DNA of 64,000 nt from Phaeosaccion multiseriatum (taxonomy: Eukaryota; Ochrophyta, other classes), in contig OZ218965.1 in assembly GCA_965112735.1 (NCBI GenBank), forward strand, positions 186,001 through 250,000, written 5' to 3'. The notes beneath the pieces were generated by a model that was not told the DNA's origin, made no database searches, and saw nothing but the letters and a program-made list of their open reading frames with translations. Position 1 is the first letter of the stretch. Each line of letters opens with the position of its first letter. Below, piece after piece: positions 12,801 to 23,000 of this stretch. A program made the position numbers and the translations under genes.

Positions 12801-12875
12801 CATGAGCGCCAGTGAGACAGTGGTCTTCCCCACATGCTGCCGCGTGGCAGCTACGAACAGGCGCTGTGCTCCCAT
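8823..12875 (-). CDS. BioD-like P-loop ATPase with DRTGG-type domain (phosphotransacetylase N-terminal-like)
   Basis: Twelve exons: 12797-12875, 12514-12599, 12193-12297, 11801-11896, 11463-11581, 10994-11045, 10559-10637, 10246-10316, 9970-10038, 9526-9645, 9015-9170, 8823-8906; 371 residues, all phases agree. The N-terminus has a Walker A (FVAATRQHVGKTT) followed by VGFIKPVGQQ, the pattern of dethiobiotin-synthetase-like ATPases. Next are DAVVLEGTGHT, NNAQVAKELGCGMIMVTPGG, and the IAGVIFNKV and IGVVPDEPYLGRPSLHDL elements. The C-terminal half (MGTVSFRKTK, then LVVTHCSRTDIILGFLAHA, GALVLSGTSSRTLDYVL) matches the DRTGG region. Together this is the N-terminal regulatory part of long bacterial phosphotransacetylases without the catalytic domain; standalone forms exist in bacteria and algae and their role is not settled. 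The start at 12875 is preferred; an in-frame ATG lies at 12944. Some donors are non-consensus (gttggt after 10246). Confidence 0.8.
10640..10890. repeat. GTGTCAGGTATCAG minisatellite in an intron of the BioD-like gene
   Basis: Dozens of 7-bp units CAGGTGT/CAGGTAT drift to AGGTGTG at the distal end. The array abuts the splice acceptor at 10638, so unit turnover could affect splicing. Confidence 0.9.
11158..11288. repeat. CAGG/CAGA tetranucleotide repeat in an intron
   Basis: Runs of ggcaggcaggcagacaggca lie inside the intron between exons 11463-11581 and 10994-11045. Confidence 0.9.
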
Positions 12876-13193
12876 GATGAGTCCTTCTTTTAGAGAGCAG
12901 TTGGAGGAAGGAGGGGAGGAAGGAGACGAATCAGAGGGATGCAAGTTTACTCCTGCTTCTCCTCTGCCACCCCTGCCGCTCCTGCTATGATGCTACTGAT
13001 TCTGCTGCTACTTCTGGAGCTGCCGCTGTTTATTCCTCCGCTGTTTCTTGTGGGTTTTTGATGTGTTATATTTTGATTGTGAAGGAGCGTTTACGATTTA
13101 CGAAGGCCGGATGGCACTCCATGGTGTTTTGCCCGCCTTCTTTCCATATTACCTTCAACTCTCGACGCAGCCTATCTAAAGGCAAAGAGCTTA
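12876..13193. promoter_or_regulatory. Shared upstream region of BioD-like and MiaA genes
   Basis: 318 bp separate the two divergent start codons. The centre (13030-13090) is T-rich (for example gtttcttgtgggttttt). No clear core promoter element is visible. An alternative upstream ATG for the minus gene at 12944 would shorten this gap. Confidence 0.45.
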
Positions 13194-14839
13194 ATGCCAT
13201 CGCGGCTCGTGCTCTTGCTGCTGCCCCTCTTTTCTGTGGCCCATTCTCATAGCAGCTGTTGCTTCTTAGCTATGCCCGCTCTTCGCATGGCCCCACGTTG
13301 CCTCACCTTGTCGCGATGGGCGGCGTCAGGAGGAGGAAGTCGACAAGCGTTCACTGCTGCCGCTCTGGGGGTTGCGAACCGACCGGTCCTATGCAGCCGA
13401 GGCTGGAGGAGCAGCGCCAGTAGTGGAGGCCTCTTGGCGGGGAGCAGCATGGTCAGAATGAGCAGCCATGGTAGCCCTGAGGAGGGAAGGCTTGACAAAG
13501 TCATCGTCATCTCAGGTAGGTCGTCTTTCTGGCTTTGCACACTGATTGATCGACGTAAGAGGTGGCTCGCATTGTGAGCGAGGACGAGGCATTGAGGTAG
13601 AACAGATGCCCAGCTATATGTTGAAGGATCACTTCCCTGCCTCTCTTTGGCTCTCATGCATATGTGTCTTCCTCTCGCTCTCTCTCTCCCTCTCTCTCCA
13701 TCTCTCCCCCTCCCCCCCCCCCCCCCACCCGCTCTCTCCCTCTCTCTCGTGTGTGTGTGTGCGTAACACCCTTCTCTCTCTCTCTCTGCAGGCCCCACTG
13801 CTGCGGGAAAGTCCAGCGTGGCGATGGCGATATGTGAGCGGCTCGGAGGGGAGATTGTCTCCGCTGACTCGGTGCAGGTGCGTGTGCGAGGTGCGAGACT
13901 TCAAGAGTAGAGAGAGGCGAGACACAAGAGGAGGAGAGGGCGACACAGCCTCCAGCCTCTTCCGAAGCGACCCATTCTGAGACTTCCCCACCTTTGCTTC
14001 TCGCTTCACTCCTCACTAACGACTACTTGCCCTCCGCCCCCCCCGTCCTTCCTTCCCAACTGGCGACTGCCAGGTGTACAGCGGGCTTGAGATCGGCTCT
14101 AACCAACCCTCCAAGGACGACTTGAGAAGAGTGAGGCATCATCTTGTCAGCGTGGCACACCCAAGTGACGACTACACCGCAGGTGTGTGAAAGGCGCCCT
14201 CCACCCGATGATGAATATGAGCTGAAGGGACGGACGCTCCTCTCCGCAACCCCTCCCACCCTCTCCCCTCCCTGCTGGACGGGCCGGGCCTCCCTTCACC
14301 TCGTCGATCGATTATCGTACATCCTTCCCTCACCCGTCTATCCACCTCTTCCTTCCGTGGTGTCGTTCCGTGGTGTCGTTCCGTGGTGCCGGTCCTGCTC
14401 GTGCTCGTGCCCTGCGTGCACTACCCCTTGCGTCGTGCTTGGTAGGCGTATTCGTGCGGGAAGCGAACGTCGCCATCCGTGACATCCTGTCCCGCGGCAA
14501 GGTGCCCGTGGTGGTGGGCGGCACCATGCTCTACTTGGAGTGGCTCGTAGAGGGCATCCCCGACGCTGCCCCTAGGTCCCCGGAGGCGCAAAAGCAGGTA
14601 CATGCACGCACACAGCAGTTGATGGTAAAGCAGTTGGTGATACAGCAAATCGGTAGTGTGGGCACGAAGAAAGTGGAATGGATGGCAACGGATGGCAACG
14701 GATGCCTACGGCCGTGTATATCGCCCCCCCCCCTCTGTCGCTGCTCTTCACTGAACACGGTACTGATGCCCGCCACTCACTCACTCACTCACTCACCCAC
14801 TCAATCACTCAATAGCTCACTCACTCACTCACTCACTCA

Positions 14840-14870
<31 letters not shown>

Positions 14871-16401
14871 ACTCCATCACTCACTCACTCACTCCCTCAC
14901 CCACTCACTCACTCCCTCACGCTGCTCTCTCTCCGCTGCACACAAAGGTGGCCGAGCTGGTGCAACCGTTCAAGCAATCGCGAGACTGGGCGGGTGGGCG
15001 TGGACTCCTCGAGGCCACTCACCCCGAGCAGGCCAACGCTCTGTTCCCCAATGATTGGTACCGACTCTCCAGAGCACTGGAGGTGGTGGCAACGGCGAGG
15101 GACATGGAGGGAGGGGCAGTCACGGCATTCACGGGGGAGAGGAAGCTCGAGGGTGAGCAGCGAGAGGAGGGAGAAGGGGGATGGAGGGAGAGGGGGAAGG
15201 AGACTCTGAGCATCATGAGTGTTGGAGGGGAGAGGACGGGTGGAGGGTGTGTGGGCGGGCAGAGGGGGGAGGGGAGAGGGGGGAGCGAAGAAGGGAGATA
15301 TCCTCGTGGGTGGGACCGAGAGAGGGGGGTGGGAGGGGCAGTTCACTCAGGCCTGTGTGTGTGTGTGTGTGGGCGTGACTGTGTTTGTGTGTGTGGTGTG
15401 TGTGTCGTGACGCCAGGTCGGTCTCCAAGCTTGCGCTTTGACCTCGCTCTGAGCGTTTCGCTTTGGTTTCCGGTGCCCGTATGCTGTGTCTTTTGGGGTC
15501 ATTTTTCACTCTATGGGGTTGGTTGCTTGTGTCTGTGCTCGTATTTAAACCCTTCCTTGCCGGCCCATATGCCTGCCTTCTTCCTTCCTTCTTTCTTTCC
15601 TTTCTTCTTCCTTCCGGACTGACTGACTGACTGACTTACTGACTGAGTCAGTACCGGCCCATACGCCTACCTTCTTCCTGACTGACTGACTGACTGACTG
15701 GCTGATTGACTGACTGACTGAGTCACTGCCGGCCCATATGCGTCCCCCCCTTGTGACCCCTTCAGTACCTTACGACTTCCGCACCTTCTTCGTGACGATG
15801 GAGCGAATGTCCATGTGCCGCCGCATCGACGAGCGCTGCGAGCAGATGTTGCAGGAGGGCCTTCTCGATGAGACCGCAGGCCTGCTGCTCAGCGAGGACC
15901 TGAGACCAGACTCGACCGCCGGCAGGGCCATCGGCTACAGGCAGGCGCTGGAGTTCTTGCAAGAGCCGGTAAGTAAGGACGTGTCTACATGTGTGCGTGG
16001 GTTGGAGCATGGGTGGGTAGGTGGGTGCGTGCGTGCGTGCGTGCGTGCGGTGCTGGAGCTTGCATGGGGCTGGGGTAGACTGCTTCCTCCCCTTCCCTCT
16101 GAGCTGGCTTGACCCAGTTGGCTTGACCCCCCGTCTGCTCATGTCAAAGAGCATGAGGGCATATGCCCGGCCATACAGGGTCCCGACAGTGTCCCGACAG
16201 GGTAACAGACCATGCGGATATGCCCCTGTGTGCTCGGTGCTGGCTCTGTCCAAGTGTCCGACTACTGACTCCGCTCCTCCCCTCTCCCCTCCCTACTGCA
16301 GGGAGCCCCAGGGCATGTGGACTTTGAGTCCGAGTCGGCATACTTCCTCTCCTTCTTTGGACACTTTGCAGCCAAGACCAGGCGCTACGCACAGGTCAGG
16401 C

Positions 16402-16442
<41 letters not shown>

Positions 16443-17655
16443 TGTGTGTGCTTGTAGGAGTGCTTGTGTGTTTGATGATGGAGCGGTGGCGCTGCCGAGG
16501 TGCTCCGTCCGTTAAAAGAGGGGTGCCTGGCGGTGCTTTCTCGCACCGAGGGCGTCGGCTCAGCCTTTGTGAACAAGTCTTCTCTGGTCCAGGGGGGTGC
16601 GTATTCCAGGGGGTTGCGCACAGACTAGCGGACGCATGCGATCCACGGGGCCATCTGGTGCCATCACTGCGCCTGCCTCAGTTTCAGTTTCAGTTTATTG
16701 CCCCTCTGCATCACGCCTCACACCTCACACTAGATCTATGTCAGTGAAGCACATGTTGTCGAGAGCTCCTTTCCCCGACGCCGCACCTCCCCCCCCCAAC
16801 CCTCCCGATTCTGTAACGCTCTCTTTACCCCCCCCCACTTCCTGCGCACGCTCGAGCAGCAACAGCTCAAATGGTTTCGATCCCCCAAGGGAAAGAGGTT
16901 TCTGTGGGTGGAGCGCGACGAGGCGGAGCAGCGCATCACGGAGGCCTTCGCACTGGAGCGGGAGGCCTTCGAGGGGGAGGAGGGACTGAGGAGCAACAGG
17001 CAGCAGAGTCTTAGGGGTGAGTGCCCTCGGGTGGATACATGTGCATACATGTGGAGGCGTATGGGTAGGTGGGCATACGGGAAGGCGGGTGGCGAAGGGG
17101 TGGGGTATTGCATGGGCCAGGGGCAGGGGCATTGCATGGGACAGGGGCATTGCGTAGGCCTAGGACAGGGGCATTGCATAGGACTGGGACAGGGGCATTG
17201 CATAGGACTGGGGCAGGGGCATTGCATAGGACTGGGACAGGGGCATTGCATAGGACTGGGACAGGGGCATTGCATAGGACTGGGACAGGGGCATTGCATA
17301 GGACTGGGGCAGGGGCATTGCATAGGACTGGGGCATTGCATGGGACAGGGGCAGGGGCGCAGAGGGCGCGAGGGTGAAGGGGAAGAGTGAATTGAGTGGA
17401 GGGAATTGCTACGTACCTTCTTACGTACCTTCTTACGCCAACCCCCGCCCCCCCACACCGGGTTCTTACACAGATCGCAACCTGGAGGAGGGGAAGAAGA
17501 TGAAGACGTACAGACCGAGGATGCGCTGGCTTATTCGCCCTGAGGTGCTGAGGCCGCTAGTCACCAGGGCCGTAGAGCTCAGGAGGAACGTTCAGCAGCA
17601 CCAGCAGTTGGTGATACAGCGACAGGAGGGGGCACTTGACACAGGGGCGGCGTGA
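13194..17655 (+). CDS. miaA: tRNA dimethylallyltransferase (isopentenyl-tRNA transferase), probably organelle-targeted
   Basis: Nine exons: 13194-13515, 13792-13877, 14074-14182, 14446-14597, 14948-15152, 15766-15968, 16302-16394, 16860-17016, 17474-17655; 502 residues. MiaA transfers a dimethylallyl group to A37 of tRNAs reading U-starting codons. Diagnostic motifs are the P-loop GPTAAGKSS (about residue 108), EIVSADSVQVYSGLEIGS, HHLVSV, PVVVGGTMLYLEWLVEG, GRAIGYRQALEFL and QQLKWFR. The first 100 residues are a leader: a hydrophobic signal-peptide-like start (MPSRLVLLLLPLFSVA), then a Ser/Arg/Ala-rich basic stretch, suggesting a bipartite plastid presequence, although a mitochondrial role is possible. 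The C-terminal tail ends in a Gln-rich segment (QQHQQLVIQRQ) encoded by a dispersed DNA motif. The acceptor before 16860 was chosen because it joins RRYAQ to QQLKWFR. Confidence 0.9.
17103..17357. repeat. GGGGCATTGCATAGGACTGG minisatellite in last miaA intron
   Basis: Around ten units of about 24 bp (ggcattgcataggactggga/g caggg). Related GGGCATTGCATGGG copies occur at 31375 and 45908. Confidence 0.9.
17605..17619 (+). repeat. Dispersed 15-mer CAGTTGGTGATACAG, copy inside miaA coding sequence
   Basis: Encodes QLVIQ in the MiaA tail. Other exact or one-mismatch copies: 7494-7508, 8233-8247 (-), 14631-14645, 26543-26557 (-), 27064-27078, 41554-41568, 54435-54449 (-), 54953-54967 and 63429-63443. 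Variants lie at 26938, 57157 and 58281 and in the dispersed elements at 32230 and 46763. Confidence 0.85.
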
Positions 17656-19470
17656 GGCTCCTGCAGCCGCCAGACACTTGACACCAGGTACTATCGTTGC
17701 TGCAGCCGCCAGACACTTGACACCTGGTACTGTCGTTGCATCAGGCATGGGCTGCTCCTCTCCCCCCACCCCGCCCCTGGACGACGTAACGCTGGAGCTT
17801 CGGGAGGCCCAGCTGCAGCTAAGGGATCACGCATTTGGAGAAAAGGAGGAGGGAGTTCCAAGAAGGGCACCGACATTAATGGATACTGGTGGGGGGTGTA
17901 GGGAAGCAGCCCGAGGCAGCGGTGGATTAGCACGTCCCAGCCACCACTCCGCCAGAGGGCACCGCCGACCGCATCACCACTGGATACTGCTGCTCGGCCG
18001 GGCGACGGCGGGGGGGGGGGGGGGGCAGCGGAGGATTAGCCCATACCCCACCACTCCGCCATTCTGAGCCTTTACCCCGACACCGGCAATGGTGTCAGCC
18101 GCTAGGAGTATCGCCTCAGCAGGAGGGCCTGGCTGTAGCAGCTGCTGTGCCCCTCCCCTCCACACGGCCACTAGCCCAACCACGACTCAGGCCCAGAGAG
18201 AGTCTTGCTCCCCCGGCGAGACTGCTTTCTCACGAAGACCACGTTGCCTCCACCACGACGGCAGACGCGAGTGGCAACGAGGGAAGACGGGAGGGGGAGG
18301 GGCGGAGGCAGTAGACTAGATGGCCGGAGGAGGGATATGCACCAGCAGAGGGCGAGGCACGGCAGAGGAGGCAGAGGCAGCATTCTAGAACGGAGGGGCG
18401 CACATGCTGCAGCGGAGAGAGCAAGGGTCAGTAAGCTCAGTCCCGGTACAGCTGTATTACGGAGGACGACACGTGCTGTAGCGGTCCCGCAGAGGTCACG
18501 AGTCTCCAACAGCCCCAGTCAGTCCCACCACGACAGCTCGAGCACGGAGGACGGCACGTGGTGCAGCGCCGACATGACGAGTCAGCAACCTGCCTGGGTC
18601 CCACCCGGGACTGCTCGAGCACGGAGGACGACACGTGCTGTAGCGCAGCAGAGCACAAGGGTCAGCAACCGCAGCAGCTGCGAGCCTGGCTCGATGGTCC
18701 CTTGGACGTGTCTCTACCAGCCCGGCATGCCTTCGGTCCTGGAGCCCACCCAGAGCCGCCCCCCCCTCCTTCCTCTAAATCGAGGCAGAACGCGATGATA
18801 CATTGCGGCGCGCGAGACAGCCGAAAAATACCTTTCTTCTTACCACGCCAAGCGCGAGGCGGCTTGGAGAAGACTCTTCTCGCCTTGATCCCCGTCTAAG
18901 ACTGGCTTCAGCACCTGTCGTGGACCTCTGGCTGCTGCTGCTACCATGTCGGGACCGACCGAATCAAGGCGAAGACTTGGCAAAACTCTTGGTGGTCATG
19001 GTGGGGCGGTAGCACGGCCATGCGCTCGCTAGTGCAACTCCTTCAGCATGCTGTAGGATAAGAGGGAACAAGCATCGCATCGCCAGCATCACACAAGAGC
19101 ATCATGACTCTGGGGCCGCCGATAATGGACCGGAGGTGATGGGGATTGAGGGTCTTACCCACATTCGATAGCGGATAGCGGACAGGTTTGGGAGAAAGGC
19201 TCCCGCCCCTGCCCTTTCAAATTGAAATTCGAATTGATTACTCATTTCATTCTTCAATTTCTTCTCTCTGCTCACACTGTACACGACCTAAGGCCCTCTC
19301 TAAGCCTACTCAGAGGCCTTTCTACAGTTTTTTCGCTTTCTACTGTTTAGCGGCGACGCTTTTCAACTTATTTTATCGCTCGGTGTGGCCTTGATCTGAA
19401 CTTGCCGCGGCCGGAGTGAAGAAGAGAGCAAAACGCATTTTTTATAACCCTTTCGAGAGCTCTCCTCACG
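17656..19470. other. Long intergenic region without a recognised gene
   Basis: Open frames exist on both strands (for example plus 18205-18798) but show no family motif, and their composition follows repeats. It contains a poly-G run at 18009-18026, a degenerate about 82-bp repeat at 18450-18660, and a CGATAGCGGATAGCGG motif near 19163 shared with the foldback element at 56821. The A/T-richer stretch 19210-19460 probably belongs to the promoter of what follows. Confidence 0.5.
18450..18660. repeat. Degenerate tandem repeat, period about 82 bp
   Basis: The core ACGGAGGACGRCACGTG plus GTGSTGYAGCG recurs near 18464, 18548 and 18627, with GAGTCAGCAACC or GGGTCAGCAACC between. A weaker copy (acggaggggcgcacatgctg) is at 18391. 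Confidence 0.65.
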
Positions 19471-20064
19471 ATGCGGACTGTAAAGCTGGCTGCTGTGGCT
19501 CTGAGTAAGTGTAGGGCGAGGGCGAGTCATGCAGAAGGGAAAGAGAGCTTCGCCTCCTGCTTGTTCTTTGCTGTTGCTTTTTTTTCCTTTCCTCTCTTTC
19601 GTTGGTCTCTGTCTCTACTGCCCTTGCTGCCCCCGTCCCCCTCCAGCTGGCCTGAGCACTCCCATCTTTTCTCTACCATCTGTTGCTCCTGTGCCACCGT
19701 CGTGCCATGCCTCACTGTACTGAATTGTCTCTTAACTCGAAGATATCCGCCTTGTTTACGAAGAGCTTGCTGTCTGCCGACCCTGCCACTCTCCCCACTC
19801 ATATGCTCGAATACTCTCCCTCCTCCCGTAACCACGCCTCACAGGCTGCTACATTGGCGCCCCAGCAGATGCATTCCTAGGCCCCGCTTTCACGGTAAGT
19901 CGTATAGTCTGCCCCCTCGTCCGCTCTTTCGTGTTCTCTCTCTCGTTCCCACAACTCAATAAAATGTCTTCCGTCTTTTGTCGTGTCATGTCATGTGATA
20001 CTGAAGGGCCGTATGTGTCTAACACACTACACACTAAATAGGGACCGGGCTCCCGCGAGCTGTG
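19471..20064 (+). pseudogene. Possible remnant of a plastid-targeting leader (two short exons)
   Basis: Exon 19471-19505 encodes MRTVKLAAVALS. A good donor (gtaagt) follows, and after an acceptor near 19848 the frame continues CYIGAPADAFLGPAFT to another good donor (gtaagtcg) near 19895. Hydrophobic start plus ADAFLGPAF is the signal-peptide and Phe-starting transit-peptide pattern of complex plastids. A third piece (from 20041) stops after eight codons (GPGSREL). No mature protein follows before the LRR gene at 20094, and AATAAA occurs at 19959. I read it as the 5' end of a lost or rearranged gene; chance is possible. Confidence 0.3.
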
Positions 20065-20093
20065 ACCAGTGTTTGCGTGGTACGAAGGTTACG

Positions 20094-23000
20094 ATGTCTA
20101 GCGTCCTCCAAGAGCAGCGTGATATACTCAAAGCCCTCTTTGACGCCACGAGCGGATCCGCTTGGCCTGACAAGGCTGGATGGGACACTGACGCATCTTT
20201 GGAGAACTGGTTCGGAGTAAGCCTTGAAAATGACTATGTGGTGAAGCTTGACCTCACAAGGAACGGCCTCGAAGGTAAGAGAGACATGGATCCCCTCTTC
20301 CTAAAGAGTACGTCGTATTCTAGAGTTTTTCCAGAATGCTGGCAATGTTCTTCCTCTCTTCTTCCCCCCACATGTGATGGGTCTAGATTATTCGGGACGG
20401 ACGAAGCAAAGCGGGGCAAGGGAAGGCATGAGGCAGCGGCATGACGCGATAGTCCAGCGACCCATTCGCGTCCCTTTCACTTCGTGTACCAATGAACTCC
20501 CCCCCGCTCCACAGGGAGTATTCCAAGGGAGCTTGGAAGTCTGAAGAAGCTGAAGGTTTTGGACCTCTCCTACAACAAGCTCACTGGTTAGTGGTACGCG
20601 TACCCGTTCGCGTCCCTTTCACTTGATGTTAGTGTGACCGAAAAACTCTCCTCCCATCCGCAGGGTGTATTCCAAGGGAGTTTGCAAGTCTGGAGAAGCT
20701 TGAGGTTTTGTTCCTCTTTGAGAACAATCTCTCTGGTAAGTAGTACCCACACCCCGTTCCCGTCCCTTTCACTTGAAGTTAGATGACCAAAGAACTTTCC
20801 TCCCATCCGCAGGGAGCATTCCACCAGACCTTGCAAGTCTGCAGAACCTTAGGCTGCTGGACCTTGACGGCAATCTGCTCACCGGTGAGTGGTACGCATA
20901 CCGTTCGCGTACCCCTGAATCGTTCGCGTCCACTTGACTTGATATTAGTCTGGCTGAAGAACTTCCCCACGTCTCAGGGAGTATTCCGCCGCAACTTGGA
21001 CAGCTGTCAAACCTTCGAGAACTTTGCCTCGACATAAACAACCCCTCTCATTTGATAAGTATGACCGAAGAGCTCTCTCCTCCCATTGCAGGGAGTATTC
21101 CACCCGAGCTTGGAGGTCTTCAGAACCTTGAGATGCTGCAACTCAGCCTCAATAAGCTCAATGGTGAGTGAGTGGGACGCGAACCCCTTTCATTTGATAT
21201 GAGTATGGCTGACCTTTCCTCCCATTGCAGGGAGCATTCCACCCGAGCTTGGAGGTCTTCAGAACCTTGAGAGACTGTACCTCTTCACCAACTTCCTCAC
21301 TGGTGAGTGGGACGCGAACCCGTTTGCGTGTTCGCGTCCCTTTCGCTTGATATCAGTGTGACCAAAGAACTTTCCTCCCATCCGCAGGGAGCATGCCGCC
21401 GCAACTTGGGCAGCTTTCAAACCTTCGAGAACTATCGCTTTACAACAATAATCTAGAAGGTGAGTGGTGCGCGAACCCGTTCCCGACCCTTTGACTTGAT
21501 ATGAGGGTGACCAAAGAACTTTCTACCCATCCGCAGGGAGCATTCCACCCGAGCTTGGAGGTCTTCAGAACCTTACGGGACTGTCCCTCGACTTCAATAA
21601 GCTCACTGGTGAGTGTAAGCACACCCGTTCGCGTCCCTTTCGCTTGATAGTCTTATAGCAAAGAACTTCCCCTCCGCCCCACAGGGAGCATTCCAAGGGA
21701 GCTTGAAAGTCTGGAGAACATTGAGCAATTGAGCCTCTACGACAACAAGCTCACTGGTGAGTGGTACGCACACCCGTTCGCGTCCCTTTCGCTTGATAAT
21801 CGTGTGACAACGAACTTCCCTCCTCTCCGCAGGGATTATTCCACCCGAGATTGGAAGTCTTCAGAAGCTTGGGTATTTGAACCTCTCCGGCAACAAGCTC
21901 ACTGGTGAGTGGTACGCACACCCTTTCGCGTCCCTTTCGCTTGATAGTCGTATGACAAAAGAACTTTCCCCATATCTCAGGGAGCATTCCGCCGCAACTT
22001 GGACAGCTGTCAAACCTTCAACAACTTTGGCTCAACGAGAACAGTCTAGAAGGTAGGTGGTACGCGCACCCGTTCGCGTCCCTTTCACTTGATATGAGTA
22101 TGACCAAGCAACCAACGTTCGTCCCATCCGCAGGGAGCATTCCATCCGAGCTTGGAAGTTTGGAGCAGCTCAGGCGCATCTACCTCAACAACAATAAGCT
22201 CACTGGTGAGTGGTAGCATGCCCGCTCGCGTCCCTTCCACTTGGTGCTTTGGTACGGAACATGGCGAGATTTTTGATGAGAGCCAATTCTGAGTGGTCCG
22301 GCTCCGTGGTGACGGGAAGTAAGCCCCTACCGCCTTAAAAGACCACCGCCCATCCTCCGCCGCTCTACTCGCGTCGTGCCCTTGCCTGCAGGCTTTGCAA
22401 CGGGCACGAGTGAAGATTGGATACTCAACATTTGCGGTGAGGGCGTGACTGGCTACACTAACTTTCAGGTGCATGGTAACCCGCTGCAGTACCCGCCATT
22501 TGGGGTGTTGGAGCAAGGACGGCTCATGACGCAAAAGTACTTCCAAGACTTGCGCAAGGGTCGACGGGAAGTAAGGAGCCTCAAGGTCATGCTCTTTGGA
22601 CCGACAACTGTAGGCAAGACCAGGTACGGTATACCCTCTTCGTCACAATGTCCCTTCTAGCCAACTACGATGGGCGACAGAGGAGTTCGAGAGAACGGGA
22701 GAGGAGGGGAATTTTTCTGTCGTCATCACCCGCTGCTCTTGATTAGCTTCCAACATGCCTCCCCCCCCCCCCGACGTTTCGTCCCTTGCTTGTGTCAGTT
22801 TGATGCGTAGCATCATAGAAGGGCGGCCCACAGCAACGGAGAACAGCAAGAAGCCGTCGACGGTCGGTGTTCACGTCCGGGGCTGCGAGCTGGAGAGACC
22901 GGGGCGTTCGGTTATGTCGTGTCGCTTCTTCGACTGTGGTGGTCAGCAAGACTATCACGGCCTCAGCAGCATGTTTCTCACTGAAGGAGCGGCCTACCTG

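Noticed and set aside
17636-18899. Open frames downstream of miaA as a separate gene
   Set aside because: No splice-consistent series, no motif, and composition dominated by a degenerate 82-bp repeat.
20588-22546. Series of minus-strand frames with LGWNAPCGWEESSLV repeats across the LRR regions
   Set aside because: They are antisense translations of the 149-bp LRR exon-intron units; periodic only because the plus-strand unit is periodic.
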